Shown piece by piece: positions 11,143 to 20,596 of a stretch of 64,000 nt of DNA. Origin of the DNA: Neisseria sp. MVDL19-042950. GTDB taxonomy: Bacteria > Pseudomonadota > Gammaproteobacteria > Burkholderiales > Neisseriaceae. Position numbers and translations under genes: made by a program. The notes under the pieces were generated by a model. The model was not told the origin of the DNA. It ran no database searches and was given only the letters and a program-made list of their open reading frames with translations. Where the stretch lies: assembly GCF_030504625.1 (NCBI RefSeq), contig NZ_JAUKWH010000008.1:1-64000 (forward strand), given 5' to 3'. The stretch's first letter is position 1, and each line of letters starts with the position of its first letter.

Positions 11143-12660
11143 ATGATGAAAAAACCGCTTTTACCGTTTGCTTTTTTAACCTTGCTGGCCGCACCTCTCG
11201 CCGCTGCCGAAATGCCGCCGGTTGTCGCGGAAGAAACCCCTTCCGCAACCGACACGCAGCCCGCAGCCAATAGCGAAGACGGCACCGGCACGTTGAGTTT
11301 TCAGGAAGCCCGGCAGGAATTGATGCGCAATTCGCCCAAAATCGCAGCGGCACAAGCGTTTGAATCGGTACGGCAATTACAGAGCGAAGCCGCAAAAGGA
11401 TTGGGCGGCCCCAGCGTGGCCTTGGATGCCACCGCAATCAAATACCGCGTGCGCGGCGAAGCAGACATCAGAGACATCAAACATCAGGCTCTGAACAACA
11501 CCCGCAGCAGCACTATTTTGAGCGGATTGGATCCTTCCGTATCTTCCTTACTCGACACCGTCACCAACCGCATTGCCGCCCACATTCCCGACGAAGTTTC
11601 CTACGATGCCAAAGGCAACACGCACAACGCCACCTTAATCGCCGTATGGCCTATGTATAACGGCGGCACCTCGAAAGCCGCCCGAAATCTGTTGAAAGCC
11701 CGTGCCGACGAAGCGGGAGCCGACACCTCGCTTACCGCCAACGAGTTGAACAGCACCTTGGCCGAACGCTATTTCGGCTCGCAGCTTGCACGCATGGCCG
11801 CCGGTTTGCACGATCAGGCCGTGCGCACCATTGCGCGCTACGACTACACCGCCAAACGCGCATTGGAAGAAGGCCTGATCGCCAAAGTGGAGCGTTTGGA
11901 AGCGCAGACCGCTTTTGAAAACGCCAAGCGCGATGCCGAAAAAGCGCACCACGATGCCGAGCTGGCCGAAACCGCCCTGCGCCGCCTGCTCGGACGTGAA
12001 ACACCCGTCGAACAAACCACGCCTATTTTCCTGCTGACCAAACCGATCGAACCGCTGACACATTTCCAGCAGCTCGCCTTGGAAAAACACCCCGGCTTCA
12101 GCAAAGTGAACGCCAAAAAACATCAGGCCGAAGCACTGCATCAAGCCGGACAAGCGCGTTACAAACCCAACCTCAACCTCTTCGGCGCCTACGAAACCAA
12201 AAACAAAGCCAGTTGGATGGCGGGCGTAAACCTGCACTGGACGCTTTACAGCCAAGTCGACCGCAAAGCCATGAGCCGCGCCTCGGCACAACAGATTATC
12301 CAAGCCGAAAAAAGCAACGAAGACCTGCGCGAAAACATCATGCTGCTGGTTGAAAAAAATTGGCGCAACGTCGAAAACGCACGCACGGAATACATCCGCC
12401 GCGGCAGCAACGTCAATCTGGCCAAAGAAGTGTTGCACCTGAAAAAATCAGGTTTGCGCGAAGGCGTGAACACGGTGGCGGAGCTGATGAAAGCCGAAAC
12501 CGAATTCACCAAAGCCAAAACCGAGCGTGCCAAAGCCGCCAACGACTATGTGCAGTCGCTGGCCAAACTGCTGGAAAGCAGCGGCATTCCCGAACGGCTG
12601 CACGATTACGAACATCAGGCCGATGTGAAACTGTTTATGAAAAACGGTGTCGTGCAATAA
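11143..12660 (+). CDS. TolC-family outer-membrane efflux protein
   Basis: A 505-residue outer-membrane channel of the TolC family. A signal peptide of about 22 residues (ALPLAAA-type end) is followed by two OEP repeats rich in Ala/Glu/Lys heptads (ALEEGLIAKVERLEAQTAF; VEKNWRNVENARTEYIRRG) characteristic of the periplasmic alpha-barrel. ATG at 11143 and 11146 are both possible; no strong Shine-Dalgarno is visible. It is followed after 110 bases carrying three DUS by a HlyD-family adaptor, so the two probably form the outer and periplasmic parts of an exporter. No inner-membrane pump lies next to them. Confidence 0.88.
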   Translation: MMKKPLLPFAFLTLLAAPLAAAEMPPVVAEETPSATDTQPAANSEDGTGTLSFQEARQELMRNSPKIAAAQAFESVRQLQSEAAKGLGGPSVALDATAIKYRVRGEADIRDIKHQALNNTRSSTILSGLDPSVSSLLDTVTNRIAAHIPDEVSYDAKGNTHNATLIAVWPMYNGGTSKAARNLLKARADEAGADTSLTANELNSTLAERYFGSQLARMAAGLHDQAVRTIARYDYTAKRALEEGLIAKVERLEAQTAFENAKRDAEKAHHDAELAETALRRLLGRETPVEQTTPIFLLTKPIEPLTHFQQLALEKHPGFSKVNAKKHQAEALHQAGQARYKPNLNLFGAYETKNKASWMAGVNLHWTLYSQVDRKAMSRASAQQIIQAEKSNEDLRENIMLLVEKNWRNVENARTEYIRRGSNVNLAKEVLHLKKSGLREGVNTVAELMKAETEFTKAKTERAKAANDYVQSLAKLLESSGIPERLHDYEHQADVKLFMKNGVVQ

Positions 12661-12770
12661 TTTCAGACGGCCTCTCCGCCTTCAAACTACAAAGGCCGTC
12701 TGAAAACAACAAACAACCGCAAGCAAGCCCCCGCTCTGAATACAGGCCGTCTGAAAAAGAAAGAACATCC

Positions 12771-13772
12771 ATGACAGAAAGCAAAAACAAAAACCGCTCC
12801 GCCGCTTTGATTCTCGTGCTGCTGATTCTCGTGTGCGCGGTTGCCTACGGCGTGTGGCTGGCCGCCAAACCCGATCCCGTGGTGCTGCAAGGCCAGATGG
12901 ACGCGCAAGAAACCGATATCGCCGCCAAAGTGCCCGGCCGCATCAGCAAAATTTTCGTGAAAGAAGGCGAAAACATCGAAGCCGGCACGCAACTGATCGA
13001 GATGGACAGCCCCGAAATCACTGCCAAAATCAAACAGGCCAAAGCCGCGCAGGAAGCCGCCGAAGCCGTAGCGCGCAAAGCCGAACACGGTGCGCGCCCG
13101 CAGGAAATCGAAATGGCGCGCGCGCAATGGAAACGCGCCCAAGCTGCCGCCGACCTTGCCGAAACCACTTACCGCCGTGTGAAAAATTTGGCCGACGAGG
13201 GCTTGATGTCGCGCCAAAAACGCGATGAAGCCTACACCAACTACATCGCCAGCCGCGAACAGGCCGCCGCCGCCAAAGCACAATACGACATGGCCAAAAC
13301 CGGCGCGCGCTCGGAAGACAAAGAGGCTGCCGAAGCCCAAGCCAAACAAGTTGCCGCCAAAGTGGAAGAAGCCGAAGTCGCACAGGCCGAAGCCAATCTG
13401 AAAAGCCCGATCAAAGGCCAAGTGGCGGACATAATGGCGGAAGAAGGCACCGTTGTGCCGCAAGGCGTGCCGGTGGTTACGTTGGTGGATTTGAAAGACC
13501 AATGGCTGGTGTTGAATGTGCGCGAAGATCATTTGCAAGCCTTCGGCTTGGGCAAAGAATTCGAAGGCACGATTCCCGCTTTGGGCGATCAGCCCGTGCG
13601 CTTCAAAGTGTTTGCCAGCAAAGTGCTTGCCGACTACGCCACATGGCGCGCCACCCGCAATAACGACGGCTTCGATATGCGCACTTTCGAAATCAAAGCC
13701 CGCCCCGTGCAGCCTTTGCAAAACGTCCGCCCCGGCATGAGCGTGCTGGTGCCCGCAGACCAAAAAATATAG
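12771..13772 (+). CDS. HlyD/YbhG-type membrane fusion protein
   Basis: A 333-residue periplasmic adaptor anchored by one N-terminal membrane helix (about 10-30, AALILVLLILVCAVAYGVWL). After it come a lipoyl-like half motif (ETDIAAKVPGRISKIFVKEG), a long Ala/Glu coiled-coil hairpin (about 85-210), the second lipoyl half (LKSPIKGQVADIMAEEG) and a beta-barrel domain ending VRPGMSVLVPADQ. This resembles YbhG/YhiI adaptors, which work with ABC-2 type permeases. The start at 12771 gives the compact N-terminus; the preceding bases are a DUS and AAAGAA. Its natural partner here is the TolC-like gene upstream; the permease is missing locally. Confidence 0.88.
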   Translation: MTESKNKNRSAALILVLLILVCAVAYGVWLAAKPDPVVLQGQMDAQETDIAAKVPGRISKIFVKEGENIEAGTQLIEMDSPEITAKIKQAKAAQEAAEAVARKAEHGARPQEIEMARAQWKRAQAAADLAETTYRRVKNLADEGLMSRQKRDEAYTNYIASREQAAAAKAQYDMAKTGARSEDKEAAEAQAKQVAAKVEEAEVAQAEANLKSPIKGQVADIMAEEGTVVPQGVPVVTLVDLKDQWLVLNVREDHLQAFGLGKEFEGTIPALGDQPVRFKVFASKVLADYATWRATRNNDGFDMRTFEIKARPVQPLQNVRPGMSVLVPADQKI

Positions 13773-13922
13773 CCGCCCACACCGCATTCATACGCAGCGG
13801 CAAAGCGCAAACCGTATGAATGCCGTCCGAACGGCCATTTCCCCTGCCATCAATTTCAGACGGCCTGCTATCGCCGTGAAACTTGATATTTCACAACGGT
13901 AACAGGCCGTCTGAAAACATGC

Positions 13923-15125
13923 TTACAACTCGATATTTTTCAATTTCGCCACGGTATTGATGTCTTTGTCGCCGCGGCCGGACAAATTCACCAGAATCAC
14001 TTGGTCTTTGCCCATTTTCGGCGCTTCGGCCACTGCCCACGCCAGTGCGTGGCTGCTTTCCAGCGCGGGAATAATGCCTTCGTATCGGCACAACAAATCA
14101 AAGGCTTCCAGCGCGGCATCGTCGTTGGCGGCATGGTATTCGACGCGGCCGATGTCGGCCAGATGGCTGTGCTCGGGGCCGATGCCCGGGTAGTCCAAAC
14201 CGGCGGATACGGAATGGGTGCCGACCACTTGGCCGTGCTCGTTCTGCATCAGATAGCTGCGGAAACCGTGCAATACGCCGATCGGGGCTTTGCTGGTAAT
14301 CGGAGCGGCATGATTCGGCGTATCGACACCGAGCCCGCCCGCTTCCACACCGACCAAACGCACGCCGCTCTCTTTGATATAAGGATAAAACAAGCCGATG
14401 GCATTGGAGCCGCCGCCCACGCAGGCCACCGCCACATCGGGCTGGCGGCCGATGGCTTCCTGCATCTGCTCTTTGGCTTCGTTGCCGATCACGCATTGGA
14501 AATCGCGCACCATTTCGGGATAAGGCGCGGGGCCGGCGGCGGTGCCGATGATGTAGAACGTATCGTCCACCCGCGCCACCCACTCGCGCATGGCTTCGTT
14601 CATGGCGTCTTTCAAAGTGCGCGAACCACTGTCGACACTCACCACGTTCGCCCCCAACAGTTTCATGCGGAACACGTTCGGTGCTTGGCGTTGGATGTCG
14701 TCCGCACCCATATAAACGTGGCACTCCATACCGAAACGCGCGGCAACCGTAGCACTCGCCACACCGTGCTGGCCGGCTCCGGTTTCGGCAATCACGCGTT
14801 TTTTGCCCATGCGCTTGGCCAGCAACGCCTGACCGATGGTGTTGTTCACTTTATGCGCACCGGTGTGGTTGAGGTCTTCCCGCTTGAGCCAGATTTGCGC
14901 CCCGCCGAGTTTTTCGCTCAGTCGCGTGGCATGGTAAACCGGGCTGGGACGGCCGACGTAATGTTTCAAATCGTGGCGGAAGGCTTCCCAAAACGCCGGA
15001 TCGTTTTTGGCTTCGCGGTAGGCTGCGGCCAATTCTTGCAATGCGGGAATCAATGTTTCGGAAACGTACACGCCGCCGTGTTCGCCGAAAAAGCCTTGCT
15101 CGTTGGGGAAGTTGTAGTTCTGCAT
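13923..15125 (-). CDS. trpB: Tryptophan synthase beta chain
   Basis: PLP enzyme joining indole and serine to make tryptophan. The 400 residues include the PLP-lysine motif HTGAHKVNN (Lys about 92), ETGAGQHG near 114, and the phosphate-binding GGGSNAIG near 236. It is preceded by an AAGGAACC ribosome-binding site. It lies 135 bases downstream of trpF in the same direction, so the two are probably co-transcribed. trpA, its complex partner, is not in the window. Confidence 0.98.
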   Translation of the reverse strand: MQNYNFPNEQGFFGEHGGVYVSETLIPALQELAAAYREAKNDPAFWEAFRHDLKHYVGRPSPVYHATRLSEKLGGAQIWLKREDLNHTGAHKVNNTIGQALLAKRMGKKRVIAETGAGQHGVASATVAARFGMECHVYMGADDIQRQAPNVFRMKLLGANVVSVDSGSRTLKDAMNEAMREWVARVDDTFYIIGTAAGPAPYPEMVRDFQCVIGNEAKEQMQEAIGRQPDVAVACVGGGSNAIGLFYPYIKESGVRLVGVEAGGLGVDTPNHAAPITSKAPIGVLHGFRSYLMQNEHGQVVGTHSVSAGLDYPGIGPEHSHLADIGRVEYHAANDDAALEAFDLLCRYEGIIPALESSHALAWAVAEAPKMGKDQVILVNLSGRGDKDINTVAKLKNIEL

Positions 15126-15260
15126 AAAGGTTCCTTTGAAGAAAATCGCTTTTCAGACGGCCTCTCGAAGCCTTGCGGCAAATCCTGAAAGGCTGCCTGA
15201 AAACAAGATAAAACGGCAGATTGCCATTACCGGTGCGTGCCCGACCCAAGCTCCGTTTGT

Positions 15261-15887
15261 TTATATTTTTGACGGCTGCCGCACATTTTGTATGAACGCC
15301 GCCATTTTTTCGGCGGATTTTACGCCGGCCACGCTTTCCACGCCGCTGGAAATGTCAACAATTTGCGCGCCTGTGATTCTAACAGCTTCCGCCACATTTT
15401 CGGGAGTGAGGCCGCCTGAAAGTATCCAACGGTCGTTCGATTGCCCGGAAAGCATGCGCCAGTCGAAACTCTTGCCCGTGCCGCCGTATTCGCCGTCGAC
15501 ATGCGCGTCAAACAATACCGCGCGCGCGTCGGGAAACCGCCCGCAGGCCGTCTGAATATCTTCCGCACTCCGCACCCGCACCGCTTTAATGTAAGGCCGC
15601 TCGAACCGGCGGCAGAACTCGGGCGTTTCATCGCCGTGAAACTGAATCACGTCTATCGGCACCTGCGCCAAAATTTCGCGGATACGCGCTTCCGTTTCGT
15701 TCACAAACAACGCCACCACGCTCACGAACGGCGGCAGCGCGTCCACGATTTTCCGCGCCTGTTCGACGGTAACGAAACGTTTGCTTTTCTCGTAAAACAC
15801 CAGCCCTACCGCATCCACGCCCAATGCGGCGGCGGTGCGGGCATCTTCGGGGCGGGTAAAGCCGCAAATTTTAGTACGGATTTTCAT
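15261..15887 (-). CDS. trpF: Phosphoribosylanthranilate isomerase
   Basis: Third step of tryptophan synthesis, isomerising phosphoribosylanthranilate. The start at 15887 gives the typical N-terminus [16 protein letters not shown] with the catalytic Cys at residue 8; the general-acid Asp lies in LFDAHVDG near 128, and ISSGVES near 184 binds phosphate. At 208 residues it is a normal single-domain (beta/alpha)8 barrel. A longer frame starts 49 codons earlier but crosses an inverted DUS pair and is not used. First gene of a trpF-trpB unit. Confidence 0.96.
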   Translation of the reverse strand: MKIRTKICGFTRPEDARTAAALGVDAVGLVFYEKSKRFVTVEQARKIVDALPPFVSVVALFVNETEARIREILAQVPIDVIQFHGDETPEFCRRFERPYIKAVRVRSAEDIQTACGRFPDARAVLFDAHVDGEYGGTGKSFDWRMLSGQSNDRWILSGGLTPENVAEAVRITGAQIVDISSGVESVAGVKSAEKMAAFIQNVRQPSKI

Positions 15888-16182
15888 GTTTTGGTTTTCA
15901 AATTGCCGGCAACAGGGCGATTCTAAAAAATTAAAACGGAATTGGCTATGCAAAACTGACATCCGTTTACATATCCGATAAAAAGCCGAAGGCCGTCTGA
16001 AAAGTTTCAGACGGCCTTTAGCATGATTTTTCATTCCGTCCGGCAGAAAACAACAGCTTACCGCCGGATAGGAAAATTCTCGTTAAACCGCATTGCCATA
16101 AAATGCCGCCGTAACTAGCATATCATCCGGCACATAAGCCGATATGTAGATGTTTTTTATATTTTATAAAAGGAATATATCC

Positions 16183-16650
16183 ATGAAAGCCAGCGCATTG
16201 ATTTTATCCGTTGCAGCAGCCTTGACTACCGCGGCCTGTGTGGTTCCCTATGACTACGATCACCATCACGAGCGCGAACGCCACCATGAGCGCGGCTATG
16301 ACCGCGACGACCACTACGACCGCGACCGTTACGATCACGACCGCCGCCGCGAACGCCGCGACGAGCGCAGCAAAGAACGCCGCGAGCGCAACATCCGCGC
16401 CGCCCGTTTCGAATGCCGCAACGGTTTGTATGTGAATGTCCGTCCCCTCGGTTCCGACCGCATCGAATTACGCTTGGACGACAAACGTTCCGTGCTGAAC
16501 ATCGCCCGCTCGGGTTCCGGTTCGCTTTATACCAGCAGCCGCGGTTTGTTCGGCAACCGTACCGAATGGCATCAGAAAGACGGCAGCGCCATCTTCAACT
16601 TTACCGATCCGTACGGCAACCGTGTGGAAACAACCTGCGCCGCTCTCTAA
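16183..16650 (+). CDS. MliC-like lipoprotein with a His/Asp/Arg-rich linker
   Basis: A 155-residue lipoprotein. The start at 16183 follows AAAAGGA; the signal peptide ends at the lipobox TAAC (about residue 17). Residues about 22-70 are almost entirely H, D, R, E and Y (for example HHHERERHHERGYDRDDHYD), a charged low-complexity linker. From FECRNGLYVNVRPLGSDRIE onward it aligns with the MliC-like domain of the lipoprotein at 3291-3665, sharing the order Cys-Asn-Gly, SGS-Y-S, TEWHQKDG, FTDPYGN and ET-Cys. Lysozyme inhibition is inferred; the linker might bind metal. It ends at a DUS-pair terminator. Confidence 0.75.
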   Translation: MKASALILSVAAALTTAACVVPYDYDHHHERERHHERGYDRDDHYDRDRYDHDRRRERRDERSKERRERNIRAARFECRNGLYVNVRPLGSDRIELRLDDKRSVLNIARSGSGSLYTSSRGLFGNRTEWHQKDGSAIFNFTDPYGNRVETTCAAL

Positions 16651-16670
16651 ATAGAGGCCCTTTTCCTGCG

Positions 16671-16706
16671 AGGCCGTCTGAAAACCTGTTTTCAGACGGC
16701 CTTTTT
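16671..16706 (+). terminator. Inverted DUS pair after the MliC-like lipoprotein
   Basis: AGGCCGTCTGAAAAC paired with GTTTTCAGACGGCCT, followed by TTTTT on the plus strand, 20 bases past the lipoprotein stop. Confidence 0.8.
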
Positions 16707-16947
16707 AATGCCGCCGCCCCTGCTTACAACGAACTACTTTGTAGCTCCGCCTTGTTCTCACCGTGAAACAAAGCACCTTTTTCCATTGCCTATTTGATGA
16801 AAAATGTTTCACAAATCAAAAACATTCAATCTTTGACAAACCTTAACTATTCCCCTAATATTTCTCGCTTGGTCCTGATACGGTTAGATACAACCGGCAT
16901 AGCCAATTGAAGAAAAACAAGTTTTGGTACTTTAGGAAGAAGAAACT

Positions 16948-18180
16948 ATGGAATGGGTCTTTAACAGCTATTACACCCTGATTGCCGCCACCATTGTTTT
17001 GCTGGTCGGCAAAGTCATGGTCAACAAAATCAGATTTTTGCAAAATTTCAATATTCCCGAACCCGTGGCCGGCGGCTTGGTTGCCGCGATTATCCTGTAT
17101 GCCCTGCATGCCGCTTACGGAGTCAGCTTCAAATTTGAAAAACCGCTGCAAGATGCATTTATGCTGATTTTCTTTATCTCCATCGGCTTAAGTGCAGACT
17201 TCTCCCGCCTGAAGGCCGGCGGCCTGCCCTTGATTGTTTTCACCGCTATCGTCGGCACCTACATTGCCGTCCAAAACGCCGTGGGCGTAGGATTGGCAAC
17301 CGCTTTAGGGCAAAACCCGCTTATCGGCCTGATTACCGGTTCGATTACTTTAACCGGCGGCCACGGTACGGCAGGCGCGTGGGGGCCTGTGTTTGAGAGA
17401 GAATACGGTTTGGCCGGTGCCACCGGTTTGGGTTTAGCCAGTGCCACTTTCGGTTTGGTTGCCGGTGGCTTGATCGGCGGTCCGGTTGCCCGTCGCCTGA
17501 TTAACAAAATGGGGCGCAAACCGTTGGACGGTGCGGCAATCAAAGCAACGGAACATGACGACAATACCGCCCAAAATACCGACGATGTTTTCGAACATCC
17601 TGCTCAAACCCGCTTGATCACAGCTTCGTCGGCTGTCGAAACGCTGGCCATGTTCGCAGCATGTTTAGCCTTTGCGGAAATTATGGACGGCATCGATAAA
17701 GAATACTTATACGACCTGCCCAAATTCGTTTGGGCCTTGGGCGGCGGCGTGATTTTGCGCAACATCCTTACCGCCATCTTCAAATTCAATATGTTCGACC
17801 GCGCCATCGACGTATTCGGCAATGCTTCACTGTCGCTCTTTCTGGCCATCGCCTTGTTGAACTTGAAACTGTGGGAGCTTTCCGGTTTGGCCGGCCCCGT
17901 AACCATTATTTTGGTTGTGCAAACTATTGTAATGGTGCTATATGCAACTTTCGTAACTTATATGTTTATGGGTCGCGACTACGACGCGGCGGTATTGTCG
18001 GCAGGCCATTGCGGTTTCGGTATGGGTGCCACACCCACCGCCGTAGCCAACATGCAGTCGATTACCGAACGTTTCGGCCCTTCCCATAAAGCTTTCCTGA
18101 TTGTGCCGATGGTAGGTGCGTTTTTCGTAGATTTGATCAACGTTGCCATTCTCACCGGTTTTGTAAACTTCCTCAAATAA
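16948..18180 (+). CDS. gltS: Sodium/glutamate symporter
   Basis: Inner-membrane sodium-driven glutamate importer of the GltS (ESS) family. The 410 residues form two homologous halves of membrane helices, with family motifs TGGHGTAGAWG near 136 and GHCGFGMGATPTAVANM near 355, the two re-entrant-loop signatures. Length matches E. coli GltS. An AGGAAGAAG ribosome-binding site precedes the start. It is monocistronic, ending in a non-DUS hairpin terminator. Confidence 0.96.
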   Translation: MEWVFNSYYTLIAATIVLLVGKVMVNKIRFLQNFNIPEPVAGGLVAAIILYALHAAYGVSFKFEKPLQDAFMLIFFISIGLSADFSRLKAGGLPLIVFTAIVGTYIAVQNAVGVGLATALGQNPLIGLITGSITLTGGHGTAGAWGPVFEREYGLAGATGLGLASATFGLVAGGLIGGPVARRLINKMGRKPLDGAAIKATEHDDNTAQNTDDVFEHPAQTRLITASSAVETLAMFAACLAFAEIMDGIDKEYLYDLPKFVWALGGGVILRNILTAIFKFNMFDRAIDVFGNASLSLFLAIALLNLKLWELSGLAGPVTIILVVQTIVMVLYATFVTYMFMGRDYDAAVLSAGHCGFGMGATPTAVANMQSITERFGPSHKAFLIVPMVGAFFVDLINVAILTGFVNFLK

Positions 18181-18195
18181 ACGGCAAGTAAACTA

Positions 18196-18234
18196 AAAAG
18201 CACCTGCGACACCTTACCCGCCGCAGGTGCTTTT
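18196..18234 (+). terminator. Intrinsic terminator of gltS
   Basis: AAAAGCACCTGCG paired with CGCAGGTGCTTTT around a 13-base loop, 15 bases past the gltS stop. One of the few terminators in the window not built from DUS. Confidence 0.85.
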
Positions 18235-18279
18235 GCTATGATGCCATCTGAAACACATCAACCAGCCCAAAGGCGTATT

Positions 18280-19296
18280 ATGCTAAAAAAATTACTCACT
18301 TTAACCCTGATTGCCTCGGCCTTGAGTGCCTGCGGTAACGAAAAACCCCAACCCGAAAACAAACTGCTTTGCGACAGCCCTGCCGTTGTTCAAAACGTCC
18401 GCATCAACGTTCAAGAAATCATCAAACAGGAAGCGCAAAACTTCGCCCGCTCCGACACCCGCCAATTTGTCGATGCCGATAAAATCATTGCCGCAGCCAC
18501 CCAGCTCTCTATTTCTCTAGAGAATCCCGTACAGGAAACCAATGACGGCACGCCGGTATGCAAAGCCAATCTGAATATTAAGATTCCCGGCGAGATTTAC
18601 GATACCGCCCAAACCAACAGCCCGCTGCTTTACGGCGAACGCTCTATCGAAAAATTAGTGCAAAGCCGCATCAACGGCACCCCGCTTTCCCACGACAAAG
18701 GCACATTCTCGCGCCCCTTGCGTTACACGCCTTCCGCCGCCGACGGGCAAACCGCCGTTAATTACGAAGATAACGCCCTCACCGCCACCGCACAAACCAT
18801 CACAACCGCCCTATTGCCTTACGGCATCAAAAGCCTGCTGATGATTAACGGCCAAGCCGTCAGCCTTGAAGATGCGCTGAAACCGAGCCAGCCGCTCCCG
18901 GAACCGCCCCAAATCGATCCGCTGGACATTCTTGAAAACAATGCCGCCAGTGCAGCCGTCGCATCCGTTCTGCCGGATATTCCCGCTCCCGAAGTGCTCA
19001 CGCCCGAAACCCGCCCCAGCGATATCCGTTTTTCGGCCAACGAATTGGAGCAGGCACGCAGCAACAATCAAGCGTCCAACAATGAAATCAACCGCATATG
19101 GAACACCATAGACAAATCCGTGCAAAGAGAGCTGCTGGAAGAACAACGCGAGTGGATTCAAAACAAAAACCTCAACTGCCGCCGTGCAGCCGCCCAAGCG
19201 GAAACCACTTTGCAGGCCGAATACCTGCAACTTCAATGCGACACCCGCATGACGCGCGAGCGCAGCCAATACCTGCAAGGATATTCGATTAACTAA
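18280..19296 (+). CDS. Lipoprotein with C-terminal LprI-like domain
   Basis: A 338-residue lipoprotein: start at 18280 gives MLKKLLTLTLIASALSACG with the lipobox Cys at about 18. The middle part (about 30-200) has no family I recognise, and a Pro-rich linker follows (about 215-255). The C-terminal segment from about 275 (IWNTIDKSVQRELLEEQREW, then NCRRAAA and a terminal Cys) matches the LprI/DUF1311 pattern, named after a mycobacterial lysozyme inhibitor but also found in many uncharacterised periplasmic proteins. It is monocistronic between the gltS terminator and a DUS pair. Confidence 0.8.
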   Translation: MLKKLLTLTLIASALSACGNEKPQPENKLLCDSPAVVQNVRINVQEIIKQEAQNFARSDTRQFVDADKIIAAATQLSISLENPVQETNDGTPVCKANLNIKIPGEIYDTAQTNSPLLYGERSIEKLVQSRINGTPLSHDKGTFSRPLRYTPSAADGQTAVNYEDNALTATAQTITTALLPYGIKSLLMINGQAVSLEDALKPSQPLPEPPQIDPLDILENNAASAAVASVLPDIPAPEVLTPETRPSDIRFSANELEQARSNNQASNNEINRIWNTIDKSVQRELLEEQREWIQNKNLNCRRAAAQAETTLQAEYLQLQCDTRMTRERSQYLQGYSIN

Positions 19297-19317
19297 CCGG
19301 CCCGGTGCCGTTGCGAA

Positions 19318-19347
19318 GAGGCCGTCTGAAAGCATTCAGATGGCCTC
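19318..19347 (+). terminator. Inverted DUS pair (one variant base) after the LprI-domain gene
   Basis: GAGGCCGTCTGAA pairs with TTCAGATGGCCTC; a C-to-T change in the right arm leaves a G-U pair, followed by TTT. Confidence 0.7.
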
Positions 19348-19585
19348 TTTGTTATGAAATTGTAAAGCACGAAATTTTAACGTCCGGTTACACCAACCCT
19401 CTTTTAGCAAGGCTTCCGAAAGCACCCGAATGAAAACCGCCTATAAATTTCCATTCATCATTGAAACAAAATTGCGTATCCCTTCTATTTCTTCCCTCAA
19501 ATTAAACGATTGCTTTTCAATCTTTGCAATATTTAAATATCTACTAATTCTTACCTAAGTTACGCTCCCTAGAATAACAACTGAA
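19348..19585 (+). promoter_or_regulatory. AT-rich promoter region of the hemophilin-like gene
   Basis: AT-rich stretch with a candidate -10 TAGAAT at 19570-19575 and a weak -35 TTCTTA 16 bases upstream. The inferred transcription start, about 19582, lies just before the leader hairpin. A palindrome ATATTTAAATAT (19529-19540) could bind a regulator; I could not match it convincingly to a Fur box. Confidence 0.4.
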
Positions 19586-19668
19586 AACAATAGGTATGCA
19601 GGCATTTAAGCACAACATGTTTTCCCGATGCATGAACGCCTTCCCAACCGTGCCTGCTACCTATTGTT
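19586..19668 (+). promoter_or_regulatory. Long stem-loop in the leader of the hemophilin-like gene
   Basis: AACAATAGGT (19586-19595) pairs perfectly with ACCTATTGTT (19659-19668), and GCAGGCA (19598-19604) with TGCCTGC (19651-19657): a 17-bp stem with one small bulge and a 46-base loop. It lies at the probable 5' end of the mRNA, upstream of the AAGGAG ribosome-binding site. It could stabilise the transcript, be a protein or sRNA target, or be a tiny mobile repeat. Confidence 0.55.
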
Positions 19669-19703
19669 CCTACTACCTATCGGTTATCATCAAGGAGTTC
19701 GAT

Positions 19704-20465
19704 ATGAAAATTAATATGCAGAAAGCCACCGTAGCAATTTTAGCCGCTATCTTAGCTTCCGGTGCCTACGCCGGCAATTACGGTTACGGCGAAGCAGATG
19801 GCTACTGGGTGCCCAACGACCACGTAAAACCTTACAAAAAACACAAAAACAAATGGGGCAAACCCGCTTCTGAAGCCGAAGGTGAAAAAGTAATGAAAAA
19901 TGCCGCCAGAAGATCCGGCATCCATTACAAAGACCTGAAATATTATTCAGCCCGTGCCGACAGAAATGGTGTTAAAACCATTCACGCCAAAGACCGCTAC
20001 AGTGGCGAACATTTGGGCCGCTATGCTTTCAAAACCATTAAGAGCGGCGGTTCGGAGGTTTACTTCGGCGAGTGGGTAGGTAAAGAATATGCCAAAGGCA
20101 CTAACCGTGGTGTTTACTATGTCGGCGACAAACGTGCAACCTACGTTCCGCATTCCGGTGTAGCCACTTATGCCGTTAAAGGCATTAACAACTACAGCGG
20201 CGGCAACCTGATGTCAGGTACATTGCGTGCCGACTTCGGTCAGAAAACACTGGTTGGCTCTATGAAAAACTCTGCGGTACACATGGACATCCATGCGCAT
20301 ATCAAACCTCATAAAGCCTCCTTTAAAGGTCATGCACGAGCCAACGGCCACTACGGTAAAACCGAAGGCCACTTCTTCGGACACGGAGCTTCCGCTCTGG
20401 CCGGCGTAGCCAAGTTCAAGACCAACCGTCATCTCGACACCGCTTACGGCGGCGTGAAAAAATAA
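19704..20465 (+). CDS. Secreted hemophilin-like Slam substrate
   Basis: A 253-residue exported protein. The start at 19704 follows AAGGAG at ideal spacing. A type I signal peptide (AILAAILASGAYA, cleavage about residue 23) carries no lipobox Cys, so it should be released rather than lipidated. The rest is rich in His, Lys, Gly and Tyr. The end, EGHFFGHGASALAGVAKF then DTAYGGVKK, is the small C-terminal beta-barrel typical of hemophilin/TbpB-type Slam substrates, which carry the Slam recognition signal. With a Slam gene directly downstream, the likely role is a secreted heme- or host-protein-binding factor. The ligand is inferred; several His-rich loops fit heme. A shared terminator follows. 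Confidence 0.7.
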   Translation: MKINMQKATVAILAAILASGAYAGNYGYGEADGYWVPNDHVKPYKKHKNKWGKPASEAEGEKVMKNAARRSGIHYKDLKYYSARADRNGVKTIHAKDRYSGEHLGRYAFKTIKSGGSEVYFGEWVGKEYAKGTNRGVYYVGDKRATYVPHSGVATYAVKGINNYSGGNLMSGTLRADFGQKTLVGSMKNSAVHMDIHAHIKPHKASFKGHARANGHYGKTEGHFFGHGASALAGVAKFKTNRHLDTAYGGVKK

Positions 20466-20497
20466 TGAAACATTCGGCGGACATTAGTGTCTAACGA

Positions 20498-20527
20498 AAA
20501 AAAGGCCTGCACCCGCAGGCCTTTTTT
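20498..20527. terminator. Intrinsic terminator between the hemophilin-like gene and slam
   Basis: AAAAAAGGCCTGC, loop ACCC, then GCAGGCCTTTTTT: a perfect 13-bp stem with a T run, 32 bases past the substrate stop and 69 bases before the slam start. Partial read-through would yield much substrate and little translocon. Confidence 0.9.
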
Positions 20528-20596
20528 AAGTAATCGACAACGCTGTTGACTGTTGATTTTTTAACTTTAACTTTTTACTTCAGTAAGCAGGCACCT

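Noticed and set aside
12360-12770. N-terminal extension of the HlyD-family frame
   Set aside because: It overlaps the tolC-like gene in another frame and crosses several DUS; the adaptor starts naturally at 12771.
19529-19540. ATATTTAAATAT palindrome as a Fur box for the hemophilin-like gene
   Set aside because: Too short and too unlike the Fur consensus; left as an unassigned palindrome.
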